NCBI RefSeq assembly: GCF_026745355.1
Contig: NC_079209.1
Coordinates: 40,981,178 to 41,045,177, forward strand
From: Beta vulgaris subsp. vulgaris
Taxonomy: Eukaryota > Streptophyta > Magnoliopsida > Caryophyllales > Amaranthaceae
DNA: 64,000 bases
Direction of reading: 5' to 3'
The notes under the pieces are model-generated. The model did no database searches. It was not told where the DNA came from and saw only the letters and a program-made list of their open reading frames with translations. Shown one piece after another: positions 21,678-35,400 of this stretch. Both the position numbers and the translations under genes were made by a program. How positions within the stretch are numbered: the stretch's first letter is position 1; each line of letters starts with the position of its first letter.

Positions 21678-24246
21678 ATGTCAGAAACACGTTCTAAAAA
21701 GAATAAAGAAGTTGCCCGAGGTGAATCAAGTCCCCAGAATACGGAGACTAATTCTTCTATCTCTCTAGAGACAAGGGTGCACGGTTATAATTGTGAATCA
21801 ATTCATCATGGCCATGAAGAGTCAGCTGGAGAGACCTCATCAAAAGAGGGCGCATCTCCAAGTAGTACTGGTCGTAAATTTATAAACCAAATGCATGGAA
21901 ATTTTATATAGATAGTAAAGAAATTACTATTCGAAGCCAGAGAGAGTTAGAGACAACAATTTGACTCTAACTATAGAAATCTAGCCCATGAATCTGCTAG
22001 AGTCTTCACGGATATCCTTCAAAGGATAAGTGAAGAAAATAAAGATACTCACTCTAGGCAAATTGATAGGATCCTTGTGGATATCAATGACACTAATAGT
22101 GCAACTTTTACAACAATGTCTCAGTCTCTTGCCACTGAAGTAGTTTCTCTCTTAGACCCACTAGACGAAAAACACTATCAGTTAAACGAAAAATAAGTCA
22201 AGGCCTTAGAAGTGCTTCCTTTAGATAGAGCAAAGGGAAGTTGTGGCACAATACCAGACGTTCCTCCAATAGGTTTTCTTCGTAGGGTACGTTTTTCCTA
22301 TCCTGAAAATAGAGATCCAATTATCTCGAGTGATCCAAAAACTTCCTCCCATATGCATCAAACAAGGGCAATACCCATGAGCCATGGAGAGGGTAATCAT
22401 ATAAATCTAAGGAGAAGTTATAAAATGGCAGCAAGCATGGAGCCAGGCTGGCACCAGGCATTAGGACATCATCAACCTTCACTTTTCATGAGTGGTGGAC
22501 AAGTCGGTGACAACACACCACCAAGATGGACCATCACAAGGAGGATATAGGCAAGACACTTTTGTTGAAAACAATAATAGTACGCCATATGCATATACGC
22601 CTCCTAACCAACCAACCATGGCTGGTATTGCTTCTACACCTTATGCTTACATACCTCCTAACCAACCAACTATGGCTAGTACGCCACATTATGTGAATAT
22701 TCCAGGGTTTGGTTAACTCCAAGCTCCATTTGATTCAGCAACCGGTGCTTATCATCAAGGGATGCCCACGAATGTAAAAACATTTCTACTACAAATGGCA
22801 CAAGGAACGGCCAATCCTACTTTCATGCACATCCAAGAGATCCCTATGGGAGGTTATCAAAATCAACCTTTTAACCCTAATCCTAACCCTGTATATGATC
22901 ATGCAAAAACATAGGATGTGGGAATATGGGACATCCAGGAAGGTAGGATCCATTGGCAGCGCAGGTTGAGGCACTAGTCCAAATATTAATGGGTGATACC
23001 TGTAGGAGAAATCAGATGCAAGTAAAGTTTCTGCTGAAGAACATTTAGTCATATTCAATTGTTAGTGTAGAGAAGCAACTGACAATGATTTCATAAAAAA
23101 ATTTAGAATGTTCTCCATGTCTCTTACTGAGACTGCTTTTTGGTGGTATACTAATTTACCACCCAATTCTATACATTCCTGGCAAGACACTAAACCAGGA
23201 GTGACTTTAAGTGATATGGCTAGAATCCAATAAAAGTTAGGGGAGTTTGTGAAAGACTGCCTATCTAGATTCAAGATGGCTAAGATCAAGTGTCATGTTA
23301 GCATTCTTGAAAGAGAGTTTAATTTGTACAAATGGTTCAAGAAGGAATGTTAATTCAGTTAAGAGAAAGGTTTGATGGTCAGTCTTTAGCAATTTAGTTG
23401 AATCCGTAAGATATGAAAGGAACCTACAAGCTAAAAGTGCAGCAAGGCACCAGAGCTTCTTTGCTCAGAATGAGGAGCCTTTCCACTTTGATATTGCACA
23501 AGAAGTGGATGTGTCGGAAATTGTTCAAGGAGTACCTTATAAATTTTCTCTGTTAGAAAATAAAGAGTTTATGGCTCCAAAAGATATGAAATCTGAACAA
23601 AAGAGGAAATATACTTTTAATGCTAAAAAAGCTAATGCCATTTTCAACTGCTTGTTATCGAACAAAAAGATAAAATTGGTACGGAGACATAAAGTAGGAA
23701 CTGGTGAAGAAGTTAAGGGTAAAAATATACTGTACATGGCATGATGTAGTAACTCATGATACTTCTGAATGTATTGTTTCTAGAAACAAAATATAGGATG
23801 AAATTGATAAGAATAATATCATGTTTCCTAACTATGAAAATGTGAATGCAGTTAGAATGGAAGAACCATTCGAACTTTTCTTTGGTATGGTAGAAGCTAA
23901 TAATGCCTTTACAGTCACCTTGCAAGCATCTCAGGCCACTAAAGTAGGCAATCAACTCTTCAACAGACTTCTTGATGAAGGAGACTTGGTGATGCCATAG
24001 ATAGCCAATGAAGAAGGGTTGGAAGATATGTGTAGATGGCACATGAATGGGTCACATACAACAGACCAGTGCAAAGTGCTCAGAGGGATCCTGACCAGGC
24101 AATTAAATCTCAAAAGATTTGTTGTCTCAAAAATTGAACAACATGCTATGGTGCCAGAACAATATAGGGTCAACTTAGCCAAATCTAAGGCGCCTGCTAG
24201 GTCCAACCTAGCTCTAGACCCGGTAAATGTAGGAGGAAAGAGCTAA
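21678..24246 (+). pseudogene. gag: Decayed gag of the Tat-like element
   Basis: The reading opens MSETRSKKNKEVARGES at 21678, typical of the charged N-terminus of these Gag proteins. A capsid-like retrotrans_gag core follows in broken frames: MFSMSLTETAFWWYTNLPPN near 23107-23170 and ESVKDCLSRFKMAKIKC-type sequence near 23240-23290. Two Cys/His segments follow: YCTWHDVVTHDT near 23730 and CRWHMNGSHTTDQCKVL near 24030-24080. Gag would form the cytoplasmic virus-like particle and package RNA. Numerous stops and at least three frame changes make it non-functional. The plus-strand pieces at 22212-22716 are proline/asparagine-rich linker. Confidence 0.78.
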
Positions 24247-25870
24247 AATTTATAAAAAGGCTGCACAAAATTTCCCATTGTAGACTAGGGTGATAGAAGG
24301 GTTGAAGGCTCTGAGGAATGGAATGTACTAACAGTTTGCAAACAAGCTAACCTTCAAAATGGTTAGAACTCAGATCATTCAAAATGATCCTGCTTATCAA
24401 TGTTCTTTCCACAAAAGGTCCAAAAATCAAGGGCCAGGATAATATGATAGCCCCTGTTCAGGACTTTCCTCAAAAGGAAAGGAAATGGAGCTAAGTCAGA
24501 CCCCTGTTCCCAAAATTCTTAAAAGAAGGGTGAAGTCCCATAGGGACCCAGGGGAGATAAAAATCAATTCAGTAGTTAAGTCATTACCACTACAATTACC
24601 TAAGAGCAGGACATTAAAGATGAAAGAGCTAAGTACAAAAGTTGTTGCAGCTAGGGCTCAAATTAGCAATCAAAATGTGTAGGAGTCTCTTATTGCAAAT
24701 ATAAGAATTGATGAAGAGGCACTACAAGCTGGCATCACTAAATTATTGCCTCAAGAAGAGGAACGAACAATGTTGTGAATCATCTACAAAGAAAGATAAC
24801 CAGTAGCCTCAAGGAGGTGATTCTCTTATAAAAGAGATACCAGGAAATGGCTTTAGAGAGGACTATGATTCAGAGTTTGGGTCTGAAGATTTAGACTTAC
24901 TAGTGTCAGACAGTGACTTAATGTTGGAAGCAAACCAGTTCCCGAATGAGCCTCAAGCAGAAATGGGAGAGAGCGAAAATGTGCAATGTAACGTGGTCAT
25001 GCTACCAATAGAGTTTAAAAAGTCAAAACATCAATCAGAATTCCAGACCAATACCACATCATGGGCAGAGAGAAGAGAGGGCAGGTAACCTAAAATTTCT
25101 TCCTCTAAAAGCTTGTCATCTTATCTAAATGCACCTCACAAGAAAGTGACAAATAAGATAACTCTAAAATCTAACCTAGAGAAGTTAATCATAGATAAAA
25201 TATTTAGGTCAGTTGATGTTGAAAAAAAGCATACTAAAGCCTTATTTATGAATGTTGACTTTTAGGGAGTTTGTTTAGGTAAAGTATTGGCCGACACCGG
25301 TGCCACTGTAAATATTACCACTCTTTGTGTTTATAAACTAGGGAAAACTACTAAAAGGGATTTGCATAACATAGAAATCAACATAACTAGTTTATGTGGT
25401 TTGTCTGAAAAAGTGGAAGGAATGACTATTCTGAAAATTAAGTAGGAACTAAAACTACTTTCACTGGTTTCTTCATAGTCGAAGGTGACACTAATTATAA
25501 TGCAATATTAGGAAGAGATCGGTTAAACTATAATTATGTTATTCCATCATCACTCCACCAGTCTTAATTTTGTGCAATGGTGACACTTATGAATTGGTTC
25601 AAGCAGATGAGGATGTGTGTCTAATTACATATCTTGATTCTGTTTTTATTAGGGACTCTCTAAAATCAGTTCCCACTACTAAAATTGAGGTTGCTCTACA
25701 ACTTGAGTCACAAACTCACCAAGAGATACAACTTGAGTCATTATCAAAATTATCATTGAAGAATTCGAGGACGTCCCAGAATTTGAAGACATTCAATCAA
25801 AATATGAATATGTTCAACGGGAACCAGACTATGATCAACCCTTTTCTCTTATTAGCTTATAGATTTCGGA
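24247..25870 (+). pseudogene. Decayed linker and aspartic protease of the Tat-like element
   Basis: The protease catalytic motif is at 25290-25310 (ADTGATVNITTLCVY). The distal flap and strand region reads NAILGRDRLNYNYVIPSS near 25500-25550. This enzyme cleaves the Gag-Pol polyprotein in the particle. Upstream (24485-25088) is a charged linker with no recognisable fold. Stops at 25263 and 25567, among others, break the frame. The sequence is interrupted at 25871 by a probable solo LTR and resumes at 27938. Confidence 0.75.
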
Positions 25871-27932
25871 TGTATTTTTCTTATAAGCGTTTATTATGTT
25901 TATAAACCAAGAAGAATGTTGTAAGGGGTTCACCATTATTGTTGAGGAATTAATGAAAGATTTGGTTTTTAGAAAAAACCAAGAGGACTTTCTTATAAAT
26001 TCTAAAGCATGTTGCTCAACTTTATATAAAACTGAATCCTTCAACGCGGAGGATGAAAAAGTGAGGATATTTGATAAGTCATTTTTATATATAGTTTTTA
26101 GATGCATTTAGGTTGCATTTTATAACATTTAGTTTCATATTTAGGTTCATTATTGCATTATATTCTTAAGTTATGCTTTTCTATTCCTATTCAGTATGTT
26201 TTCTTGTTTTTGATGAATTTCAAGCATTGAAGACTTATTTGGAGTATGATTAGCTAAGCTTAAGGATTAGGAGCACTTGGAAAGACGTTAAAATGCATAA
26301 GGATCGTATGGATATGTCATAGTACGAGTTTGAGCAAAAACGAAGCGGAAAATCATTAGAAGAAATGTGAAAAGGAGTCATGTCTACTCTTCTGATCTTA
26401 ACTTTTGATTTTATTCTTAGAATCGAGTAATTTCACCAGATTTGGAAAAGAGACTTGAAGATCTTTCCAACGATAGGTGGCACACCCCGAGACGACTTCT
26501 AGTTGAGGAGTTATGCCTTTCGGAAGATTGCACTGTTTCTGCTGGAATCTGCCACGCGTACGCGCGGATCACTAATCCGCCTATTAATGATTTAACTAGT
26601 GAGTGTCTCGAGCGATGCTCCGGGTTGTTACATTTTGTAACGTTTTTGTCAAGTTAGGAAAAATTAACGTATTGATCTGATAAGTAATTGCATGATTTTT
26701 GAAAAATAAACCCTTTAAAATTTGGGGATGAAAGCAATAACTTAACTTTATACATGGAATTGAGGTAAGAATAATTTATGTCTATAATAGTCTTGTTGTT
26801 ATCATAAAAATCATAGCTATCTTATTACTTGTGCAAATCTTTTAATGAGATATATTAATAAGCCTTATGATATTTTATTTTGAACTATTAAACAACGGTG
26901 TTATGTTGGATTAATGGTTAAGCTTCCACTTTTCATTTCAAAGGTCACGTGATCGATTCCTTGTAACTACACACTATTATTTTTTTTTAAATTGAGGGTT
27001 TGACTTGAAGTATTGTATTAGAGCCTAGAGGAGAGTGCCACGTGGCACACAAACATTTTTATGAACGCCTTTTAATATATTAGTATAGATTAAGACTTTT
27101 CTTATCTTGTAAATTACTTTCCTAGTGATATTAGGTTAATATTATTTAGATAGTTTTTTATTCTTCCCCTCTCACGTTATTTTTTCTTAGTTCTAGGTTT
27201 AGTTTTCTCCTCTCCTTCCCTCTCTTTAGTTTAAACCATAGTTTTTCATGTTCATCTTTAATTCATTAGTTTTATTATTTCATTCTCTCTCTTTCATTGA
27301 TTTCTTTTAATTATGTTTTCCTTTCTCTTTCTAGTTGTAGTTTTTATTCTTTATTTCATGATTGAGTAATTTTTATTTCTAGGGTTTGGGAATTCATGTT
27401 TATATGTTATAATTCTTGATGGATGTTTATTGATGGTTTCATTAGTCATTGTTATTTCTAATTGATTAGTGTTTATATTATTAATCTTGTAATCTGATCA
27501 ATTGTCTGATTAAATATTGCTAATATCGAGTCATAGATTGAGAGATAGTACTCTTTAGAGGCTTACCTACAATTAGCAAATCTGATTATGTTGAGCGACC
27601 GTACTAGCATATGTTGATTTGAGAGCGTTAATGCCTGACCAAGGATTAACATGTGCTCTAGATATCTGATTGATTGAACTATTGATGATATATTGATAGA
27701 TTATAGTTATAAACATGGTGAACCATTACCCTAGATCCTTTTTAGTTTGATTTTCATAATTTGATTAGTTTAGAACTTTAGTATATATTCATATTCTTGA
27801 TCTTGTTTAGTTTCTCTATACCTTAGAAACTATATTAAAACGACCATCTCTCTGTGGATTTGACCCTACTTACCCTACTACATTGTTAGAAGGTTTTACA
27901 GGAATTATTTTTTACGGGTGTACGATATTAAA
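25871..27932. mobile_element. Probable solo LTR inserted between protease and RT
   Basis: The Tat pol reading is interrupted here and resumes with EIHDPLEEINLG at 27938. The insert starts TGTATTTTTC. Near its right end is CTCTGTGGATTTGACCCTACTTACC, a motif common close to the end of plant Athila-like and Copia LTRs. The flanks TCGGA (25866-25870) and TAGGA (27933-27937) are an imperfect 5-bp duplication. No coding domain is inside. The right terminus does not end in the expected CA, so the exact boundary and family are uncertain. A Helitron (26596-27089) is nested in it; net length is about 1.57 kb. Confidence 0.55.
26596..27089 (-). mobile_element. Non-autonomous Helitron
   Basis: On the minus strand it starts TCTATACTAATATATTAAAAG, identical to the copy at 11669. 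It ends with a hairpin (GAGCATCGCTC) followed by CACTCACTAG. It is inserted between A and T. Both copies also share CCACGTGGCA inside the 5' end. It has no Rep/helicase ORF. Confidence 0.82.
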
Positions 27933-27937
27933 TAGGA

Positions 27938-29467
27938 AATTCATGACCCACTAGAGGAAATAAATTTAGGGGATAATGAAAATCCATGTGTTACTTACGT
28001 AAGTAAGCTCCTCACTAACCAATAAAAACAGGAACTCATGAATATTTTAAAAGAATTTAAAGACTGTTTTGCATGGGAACATTATGAAATGCCAGGCACT
28101 GATAAGTAAATAGAAGAGCATAAACTACCTATCAAGGGAGTATCTAAGTCGGTGGCACAAAGTCCTAGAATACTGGTGTATGAACTAACAAAGGCTATAC
28201 AAAAGGAGATAGACAAACTCCCCAAGGCAAAGTTCGTAAGGCGTTGCCAATATGCTGACTGGATCTCCAATATAGTTCCAATAGTTAAGAAAAATGGTAA
28301 AATACGAATCTGCATTGACTATAGGGACCTAAATAAAGCTACACCTAAAGATCAATACCCCATGCTAGTGGATGATCTCCTAATAGATGCAACATCAAAA
28401 TATGAATATATATATCTTATGTGGATGGGTTTGCAGGATATCACCAATTAAGGATTGCACAGGAAGATTGTAATAAAACACCCTTCAGATGTCCAAAGTC
28501 ATAAGGTTTGTTTGAATATGTGGTCATGCCTTTTGGGTTGAATAATGCTAGAGCCACATACTAGCGAGTAATGGACGCAATCTTTAAGGGCATGATTAGT
28601 AAAATCATGAAAATCTATGTGGATGACATACTTATATAGTCAAATGACTTCTTAGGACATAAGGATCACCAGAGTGAGAGAATATCACCTTAAAATTAAT
28701 CCACGCAAATGTGCATTCGGGGTTAAAGCTAGAAACTTTTTAGCATTCCTCATTCATAAGAATGGAAAGAAAATTGACCAATATAAGGCAAAGGCAGTAT
28801 TGGCACCCAAGTCACCTTCTCATAAAAAGGAATTCAAAGATTTCTTAGATATCTCAATTATGTTGGAAAATTCATGGCTAATTTAGCTAGAAAAACTAAA
28901 AAGTTTTCACCGTTGCTAAGACTAAAACATGAATCAGAATTCAAATAGGAGGCAGAACATCAAAAAGCCTTTGAAGTATTCCTCATTCAAAATAGGCCAT
29001 ATTCTAGCTAAGTAGAATCTTACATGATATAGAGAAAAGGTACACCATGGCAAGAAAATAGTGTTTGTGTTTATATAATGCATCAATTAATCTCATACAT
29101 TGTTTCATGGCTTTCACATTAGAAGTAGTATCTCTAACATATGTCATAAAATATATGATATCCCAACCTTTTATAAAAGGAAGGTTAAGTAAATGGAGTT
29201 TACATTCACTGTAATTGGACATAATATATGTGCCACAAAAGGCAGTAAAAGGTCAGGCTCTAGCTGATTTGTTAGCAACCTATCCTTACTGTGACTCAAG
29301 AATCATTGATGAAGACATCCTTTCATGAGTCTTATTCTTCGATGGATCCAACACTCGAGAAACAACACGAGTTGGGTTATATATTTTATCTCCTAGCAGA
29401 ATCTCAACTAGACTAGGAGTAACCCTCGAGGGTCCATGTACCAATAATAAAGCTGAATATGAAGCTA
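27938..29467 (+). pseudogene. pol: Decayed reverse transcriptase and start of RNase H, Tat-like element
   Basis: RT domains in order are IVPIVKKNGKIRICIDYRDLN (28271-28330), YPMLVDDLL (28350-28380), YHQLRIAQEDCNKTPFRCP (28440-28500), FEYVVMPFGLNNA (28510-28550) and the catalytic YVDDIL at 28616-28633, with both aspartates retained. An in-frame TAG follows directly. RNase H begins near 29325 with FFDGSNTRETTRVG and reaches NNKAEYEA at 29467, where the Copia element splits the codon series; it resumes at 39165. The enzyme would copy element RNA in cytoplasmic particles. It is inactivated by several stops and shifts. Confidence 0.85.
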
Positions 29468-30568
29468 TCTTATTTCACTATTTTGATAATGACATATAAT
29501 TAACGTTTACATGATTTTTGTTTATTAATTCGGTTTTTAGTTTATTATGTTAGAAGTAATTTTTATATGTCTTAGATTTAATTTTCTGTTTTCGTTTATT
29601 TTAGATTTTACAAATAACATGTTAAATAACTTATAAAGAATTGATTAAGTGTTTAATCAAAATTAAGTTGTTTATAACTTATTTGTGATATCCGGTTAAT
29701 ATTATGAATGTAACAAAATTGAATATATCAAGGTTCCATGATATTATGTTGAGTTAGTGTGCAACATCTTTTGGTTGCCTACAATCTAGGAGTCGCAAAG
29801 CACTAACCTAAGGATGCACTTAAAAATAGAACGTTGAGGTAGTTCCTACATTTTAGGACCCACAACAACCACTCTATTTTTAAGGCGTGTGAACGTGGAT
29901 AAAGTGGCTACGTTTAAGGAAGCCAACTGCCAACGGAATTATCAACGGACATATTAAGGAGAAGTGGTTGAAGCTACGTGGGTTAATGGAGAAGATCTTG
30001 AGAAGATCGTGGAGAAGAATTCGAGAAGAAAAAGATCCCTACAAATAGAGATTTTGTAATGGTCTAAAAATATACTTTCAGAATTTTATGTAATATTATT
30101 AGAGAAAGTACATTCAGTTATCTTCTTCTTAGAAATTGATGTATTATAGATTGTGTTGAGTGAATCTAAGTCTGTAATCATTTTGAGAGAAAAAAGAGAA
30201 AGAGAAAGAGAAGAGAGAAAGAGAAAAGACTTTGAGAAAGTCAAGAGAGAAGTCAACTGTTCAGGGGCAACAAGCTGACAGGGAACCAGTTCTTAGAGGA
30301 ACAGAGTTGGTCCGAGTTTAGATTGTACAAAAGAGAGTCTTTTGGCCTAAAAGTTATTAAAAGAATTGAGTCAAAATCCCTCTGGTCAAGGTTTTTCTTC
30401 CTATTGGGCCTAGGAAGTTTTCCTTGTAAAAATCTCGTGTTCCTAGTTCTTTCTTAATTCATGCAATTCTAGCTTAATCATTCTTTTATTTCCGCAAAAA
30501 GTTTGAAAACCAACTATAATTCACCGCCCCCCTCTTGTAGTTGCTTAAGTATTCGTCCAAGACTAACA
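29468..30568 (+). repeat. 5' LTR of the Copia element
   Basis: It runs from TCTTATTTCACTATTTTG to AAGACTAACA. It lacks a block of 54 bp present in the 3' LTR near 38140-38195. Its first bases are mutated relative to the TGTATTTCAC start of the 3' LTR. Confidence 0.88.
30038..30050 (+). promoter_or_regulatory. TATA-like box in the Copia LTR
   Basis: CCTACAAATAGAG lies about 30 bp upstream of the likely U3/R boundary and is present in both LTRs. Confidence 0.4.
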
Positions 30569-30570
30569 AT

Positions 30571-30583
30571 TGGTATCAGAGCC
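30571..30583 (+). other. Primer-binding site, initiator-Met tRNA
   Basis: TGGTATCAGAGCC begins two bases after the 5' LTR. It is the standard complement of the initiator methionine tRNA 3' end used by plant Copia elements. Confidence 0.92.
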
Positions 30584-30631
30584 AGGTTCCTCCAAAATCA
30601 GTTAACACTAAGGAGCTAGTTCCTGGAAAAT

Positions 30632-32403
30632 ATGAACACATCAGGAGAAAGATTGGAAGAAGGTTACTCAACTCAGCGTCCCCCAATGTTTAATGGCAAG
30701 TATTATCCATACTGGAAGAATCGTATGGAAATATTTATCAAGGCCGAAAATTATCAAGTTTGGAGAGTAATAGAGATTGGTGACTTCGAAGTCACAGAGA
30801 AAAATGAAAAAGGTGAAGAAATCCCCAAGCAACTCTCCAAATATGATAAGATGACTTCGACAAGATGGAGATGAATAACTTGGCCAAAAAGATTCTCCAC
30901 TGTGGTCTTGGTCCCCATGAACACAATCGAATCATGGGATGCAAATCAGCCAAGCAAATGTGGGAACTTCTTCAAGTTACTCACGAAGGAACAAACGAAG
31001 TCAACGATCAAAGATTGACATGCTCATGCACAATTATGAGCTATCTCAGATGAAGCCTAAGGAGTCTGTTCAAGAGATGCTCACAAGATTCTCCAACATC
31101 ATAAATGAACTTGAATCTCAGGAAAGATACACCTTTTTCCGAGGAACAAGTACGAAAGTTCTACGAAGTCTTCCTCAGGATGAAAAATGGATGGCAAAGG
31201 TCATCCCTGCTTGAAACAAAAGATTTCACCACATTCAATATCGAGCAACTTTCCGGTTCCTTGTTACTCATGAAATCCATCTAGGAACTCATGAAGTTGA
31301 CTCTAGTAGACCTAAGGCCTTGGCTCTCAAGTCCGATGATCTGGAGGATTCAAAACTGATGATGAAGAGGCAGCACTGATCGTGAAAAGATTCAAAAAGT
31401 TCTTCAACAAGAACTACAAAGGGAAGAACTGAAAAAGCCAGGAAAGTTAAGCTGTCACAAGTGTGGAAGTCCGGATCACTTCATAAAGGAATGCCCTCTC
31501 TGGGAAAATGAAAAGAGCAAAGGAAAGTACAAGGAGAAGGGAAAGGAACAACAAAAACCTTTCTCAAAAGTTGATATGAGAAGGGCCATGGTAGCTGCCT
31601 GGGGAGAATCCGATTCAGACGAGGAGCAGGAACAACCAGAAGAGGAGACAACTCATTTATGTCTCATGGCAAAAACAGACGAAGAAGAAGACTTGCCAAA
31701 CAACAAGGTATGCATAAATGTTATTGAAGAAGAGTTAAAAGAACTTTCAAAGAATCAATTAATAAAACTACTTTTGGAAACCTTAGATGACTACAAGGCC
31801 ATTTGTGTTAGAGAAGAAAATTTAGAAAAAGCCTTAGAAGTCACCAAAGGTCATTCAAATTGGTTTAAAACAGTAAATGCAAACATTGAGGAAAGATTCT
31901 TTGAAGTTTTTGATGAAAACCGACGTATTCGAGAAGCGTTTGAAAATGCTAAAAATGAAAATTATTTCTTGAATATGGAAATGGCTGAATTGAAACTTTC
32001 GTTCCTGAAGGAACCAGTTCCTCTATAAATACCAGATCCGAGTTCGAAAAGTTAAAATTCGAACATGAAAAGGTTTTAAGTAAATATTGGTACTTAAAGA
32101 GAAAATGGAATCTTCAAGAACGACTCTTCCTGATCCAGTAACTGGATACAAAAATATAAAAATGAAGGAAGAAGTGGGCTAGGTTTCAATCACAAGAAGA
32201 AAAACAAAATGAAAAAATATGTTGATCTTCCAAGCAGCCGAATATGCTCTTACTGTGGGAACAGTGGACACTTAGTGTCTGACTGTTCCTCCAGAGAAGA
32301 ACATATTGAAATGAACACCCACTTAGTTAAACAAGTTTGGAAAGTTAAGAGAAATACAAGCCCGACAGAGGAACCCAAGTCAAACTGGGTTCCTACCACT
32401 GAC
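30632..32403 (+). pseudogene. gag: Decayed gag of the Copia element
   Basis: The frame starts MNTSGERLEEGYS at 30632 and contains FNGKYYPYWKNRMEIFI, the conserved start of the plant Copia Gag (UBN2-type) domain. It moves through three frames by 31214. A zinc knuckle CHKCGSPDHFIKEC lies at 31453-31494 and a second, CSYCGNSGHLVSDC, at 32245-32286. Between them is an acidic and coiled-coil-prone segment (31576-32028). Two separated knuckles and an extended Gag C-terminus fit Sirevirus-type elements. Gag would form the particle and bind the RNA. Frameshifts make it non-functional. Confidence 0.85.
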
Positions 32404-32429
32404 TGATTGCTTTGATACAGGCTAAAGTG

Positions 32430-35400
32430 AGGGGGAACAACCTGTGGTACCTCGATAGCGGTTGTTCTAAACACATGACAGGAGATAAAGAGAAATTTCT
32501 CTCGCTTTCAGCCTATGATGGAGGAACTGTGACCTTCGGAGACAATCTTACCGGTAACATAGTTGCAAGGGAAGGTAGGAAAGTCTAAGTCACATTCCAT
32601 AGACAATGTATTTTTGGTCGAGGGTTTAAAACATAATCTGCTTAGTATTTCTCAATTTTGCGACAAAGGGAACATGTAAATTTTACTGATAAAGTTGTGT
32701 AGTAAGTAATGCAGGAACAGGTACCAAAATCTAGAAGGAACAAGGAAAGGGAAACCTACTGTTGACTCAACCTTGTTCCTAGGAACAATCTAACTGTTTA
32801 AGTGCGTGAAATGAACCACTTCTTTGGCATAAAAGATGTGGTCACGCAAGTATGCATTACTCCAGAAGCTAAGTGGTAAGGACTTGGTGGTTGGATTACC
32901 AACTATCAAAGTCTCAAACCATGAAGTTTGTGGACCCTGTGCAAAAGGTAAACAAGTTAGATCCTCGTTCAAATCAAAGAAAATGGTAAGCACACAAAGT
33001 CCCTTGAATTGATTCATATGGACTTGTGTGGCCCTGTTCGAATCCAAAGTCGATCTGGTAAGAGATATGTGCTTGTAATAGTTGATGATTTTTCAAGATA
33101 CACTTGGGTTATTTTTCTCATAGCAAAGATGAGACATTTGATGAATTTGTTAACTTTGCTAAAAGAACTCAAAGAATAAGGGTTTTAAAATTAAGCACTT
33201 GCGTTCTGATCATGGTAAGGAGTTTGAAAACTCAAATTTGATGAGTTTTGCAGAAATGAAGGTCTTGATCACAACTTCTCAGCTCCTAGAACTCCACAAC
33301 AAAATGGCGTGGTAGAACGGAAGAATCGCACTTTGGAGGACATGGCAAGAACAATGATCATAGCAAGCAACCTTCCGAAGAATTTCTGGGCTGAAGCAGT
33401 GAATACGGCATGCTACATAATCAATAGAGTCATGCTAAGACCTATTGTCTTGAAGACCCCTTATGAGCTACTCAAAGGAAGAAAACCCAATATCTCATAC
33501 TTTAGAATCTTTGGCTGTAAATGCTTTGTACATAACAATGGTAAAGACAATTTAGGAAAGTTTGATGCTAGAAGCGATGAGGCTGTTTTTATTGGATATG
33601 CTTTAAGTAGTAAGGCATATAGAGTTTACAACAAACGAACAATGTGTGTTGAGGAAAGTTCCATGTTATTTTCGATGAAACTAACTCTCTGCAGGAACCA
33701 AGTCATGAAAATGACTTTGAAATAGGACTGACTCGTATTGAGGAGTCAGTAAACATTGATGAGGAACTAACACCTGCAGGAACCGACAAAAAGCATATTC
33801 CTGAAGAAGAGATAGTGTTCCTGATCCTGTTATACAGGAGGAACAGCACCAGAAATTCATCCAGTAGACGAGAGAATGAAGCTCCTCAACTGGAGGAGCA
33901 GAGACAAAAGATTTGAACCAAGACCTGGAAACACTTAAAATCCCATCCATTGGATTTAATAGTAAGTGATATTGAAAAGGGAACTCAAACGAGATCCCAA
34001 CTGAAAAATTTTTGTGCTTTCCATGCCTTTTTGTCTATGACAGAACCACGAGATCACAATGATGCCCTCTGGAGTCTGACTGGATAAACGCCATGCAAGA
34101 GGAACTGAATGAGTTCCAGAGGAACAAGGTCTGGCACCTTGAGACCAAGCCTAAAAACCAAAAGGTGATTGGACTAAAATGGGTCTTCAGGAACAAGCTA
34201 GACGAGCATGGAACAGTCATAAGAAACAAAGCCAGACTCGTAGCCAAAGGGTATAATCAACAAGAAGGTATTGACTTTGATGAAACCTTTGCTCCTGTAG
34301 CTAGAATAGAAGCAATAAGAATTTTGATTGCCTTTGCATCATTCATGGGTTTTAGGTTGTACCAAATGGACGTCAAATGTGCCTTTTTAAATGGATATTT
34401 GATTGAAGACGTCTATGTGGAACAACCTCCTGGTTTTGAAAACCCGGATCTTCCAATCATGTCTATAAGCTAGATAAAGAATTTAATGGGATTAAGCAAG
34501 CTCCTAGATCATGGTATGAAAGACTTTGAAAATTCTTACTTTCTAATGATTTATACGAGGCAAAGTTGATAGGACCCTGTTCCTTCGATCCAAAGGAACA
34601 GACATCCTAGTGGTTCAGATTTATGTGGATGATATAATTTTTGGTGCAACTAACGAATCTCTTTGTAAAGAATTTGCTGAGTTAATGCGTAGTGAATTTG
34701 AAATGAGTATGATGGGAGAGTTAAACTTCTTTCTGGTTTGCAAATCAAGCAAACTGAAAGAGGAACAATGATCCATCAACAAAAATACGTAAAAGAGTTA
34801 TTGAAAAAATATGGATGGATCAAGCAAAAACAAACCATACTCCTATAGGAACAGGTACAAGGTTAGATGAGGATCAAAGTGGTAAGTCCGTAGATCAGAA
34901 ACTCTATGAGGTATGATTGGCTCCTTACTTATCTAACTGCTAGTAGGCCTGATATATCCTTTAGTGTTGGTTTATGTGCAAGATTCCAATCAAATCCTAA
35001 GGAATCCCATTTGACAGCTGTTAAAAGGATTCTTAGATATTTGAAAGGAAGTGATGATTTGTTTGTTCTATCCTCGAAGTGACATCTTTGATCTAGTAAG
35101 CTATTCCGATGCTGACTATGCTGGAGACTTGGTGAATCGCAAAAGTACATCGGTATTATCCAGTTCCTAGGATCAAGCTTGGTTTCTTGGAGCTCAAAGA
35201 AACAAAACACGTTGCTCTTTCCACAGCAGAAGCTGAATACGTGGCAGCTGCTGCATGCTGTTCTCAGGTATTGTGGATCAAGCAACAGGTACGTGACTTT
35301 GGCATAAATTCAAGTGTGTTCCTATTTCTGTGATAACACTAGTGCATTTGCATTTCAAGGATCCAGTTCATCACTCTAGAGTCAAGCATATTCACATTAG

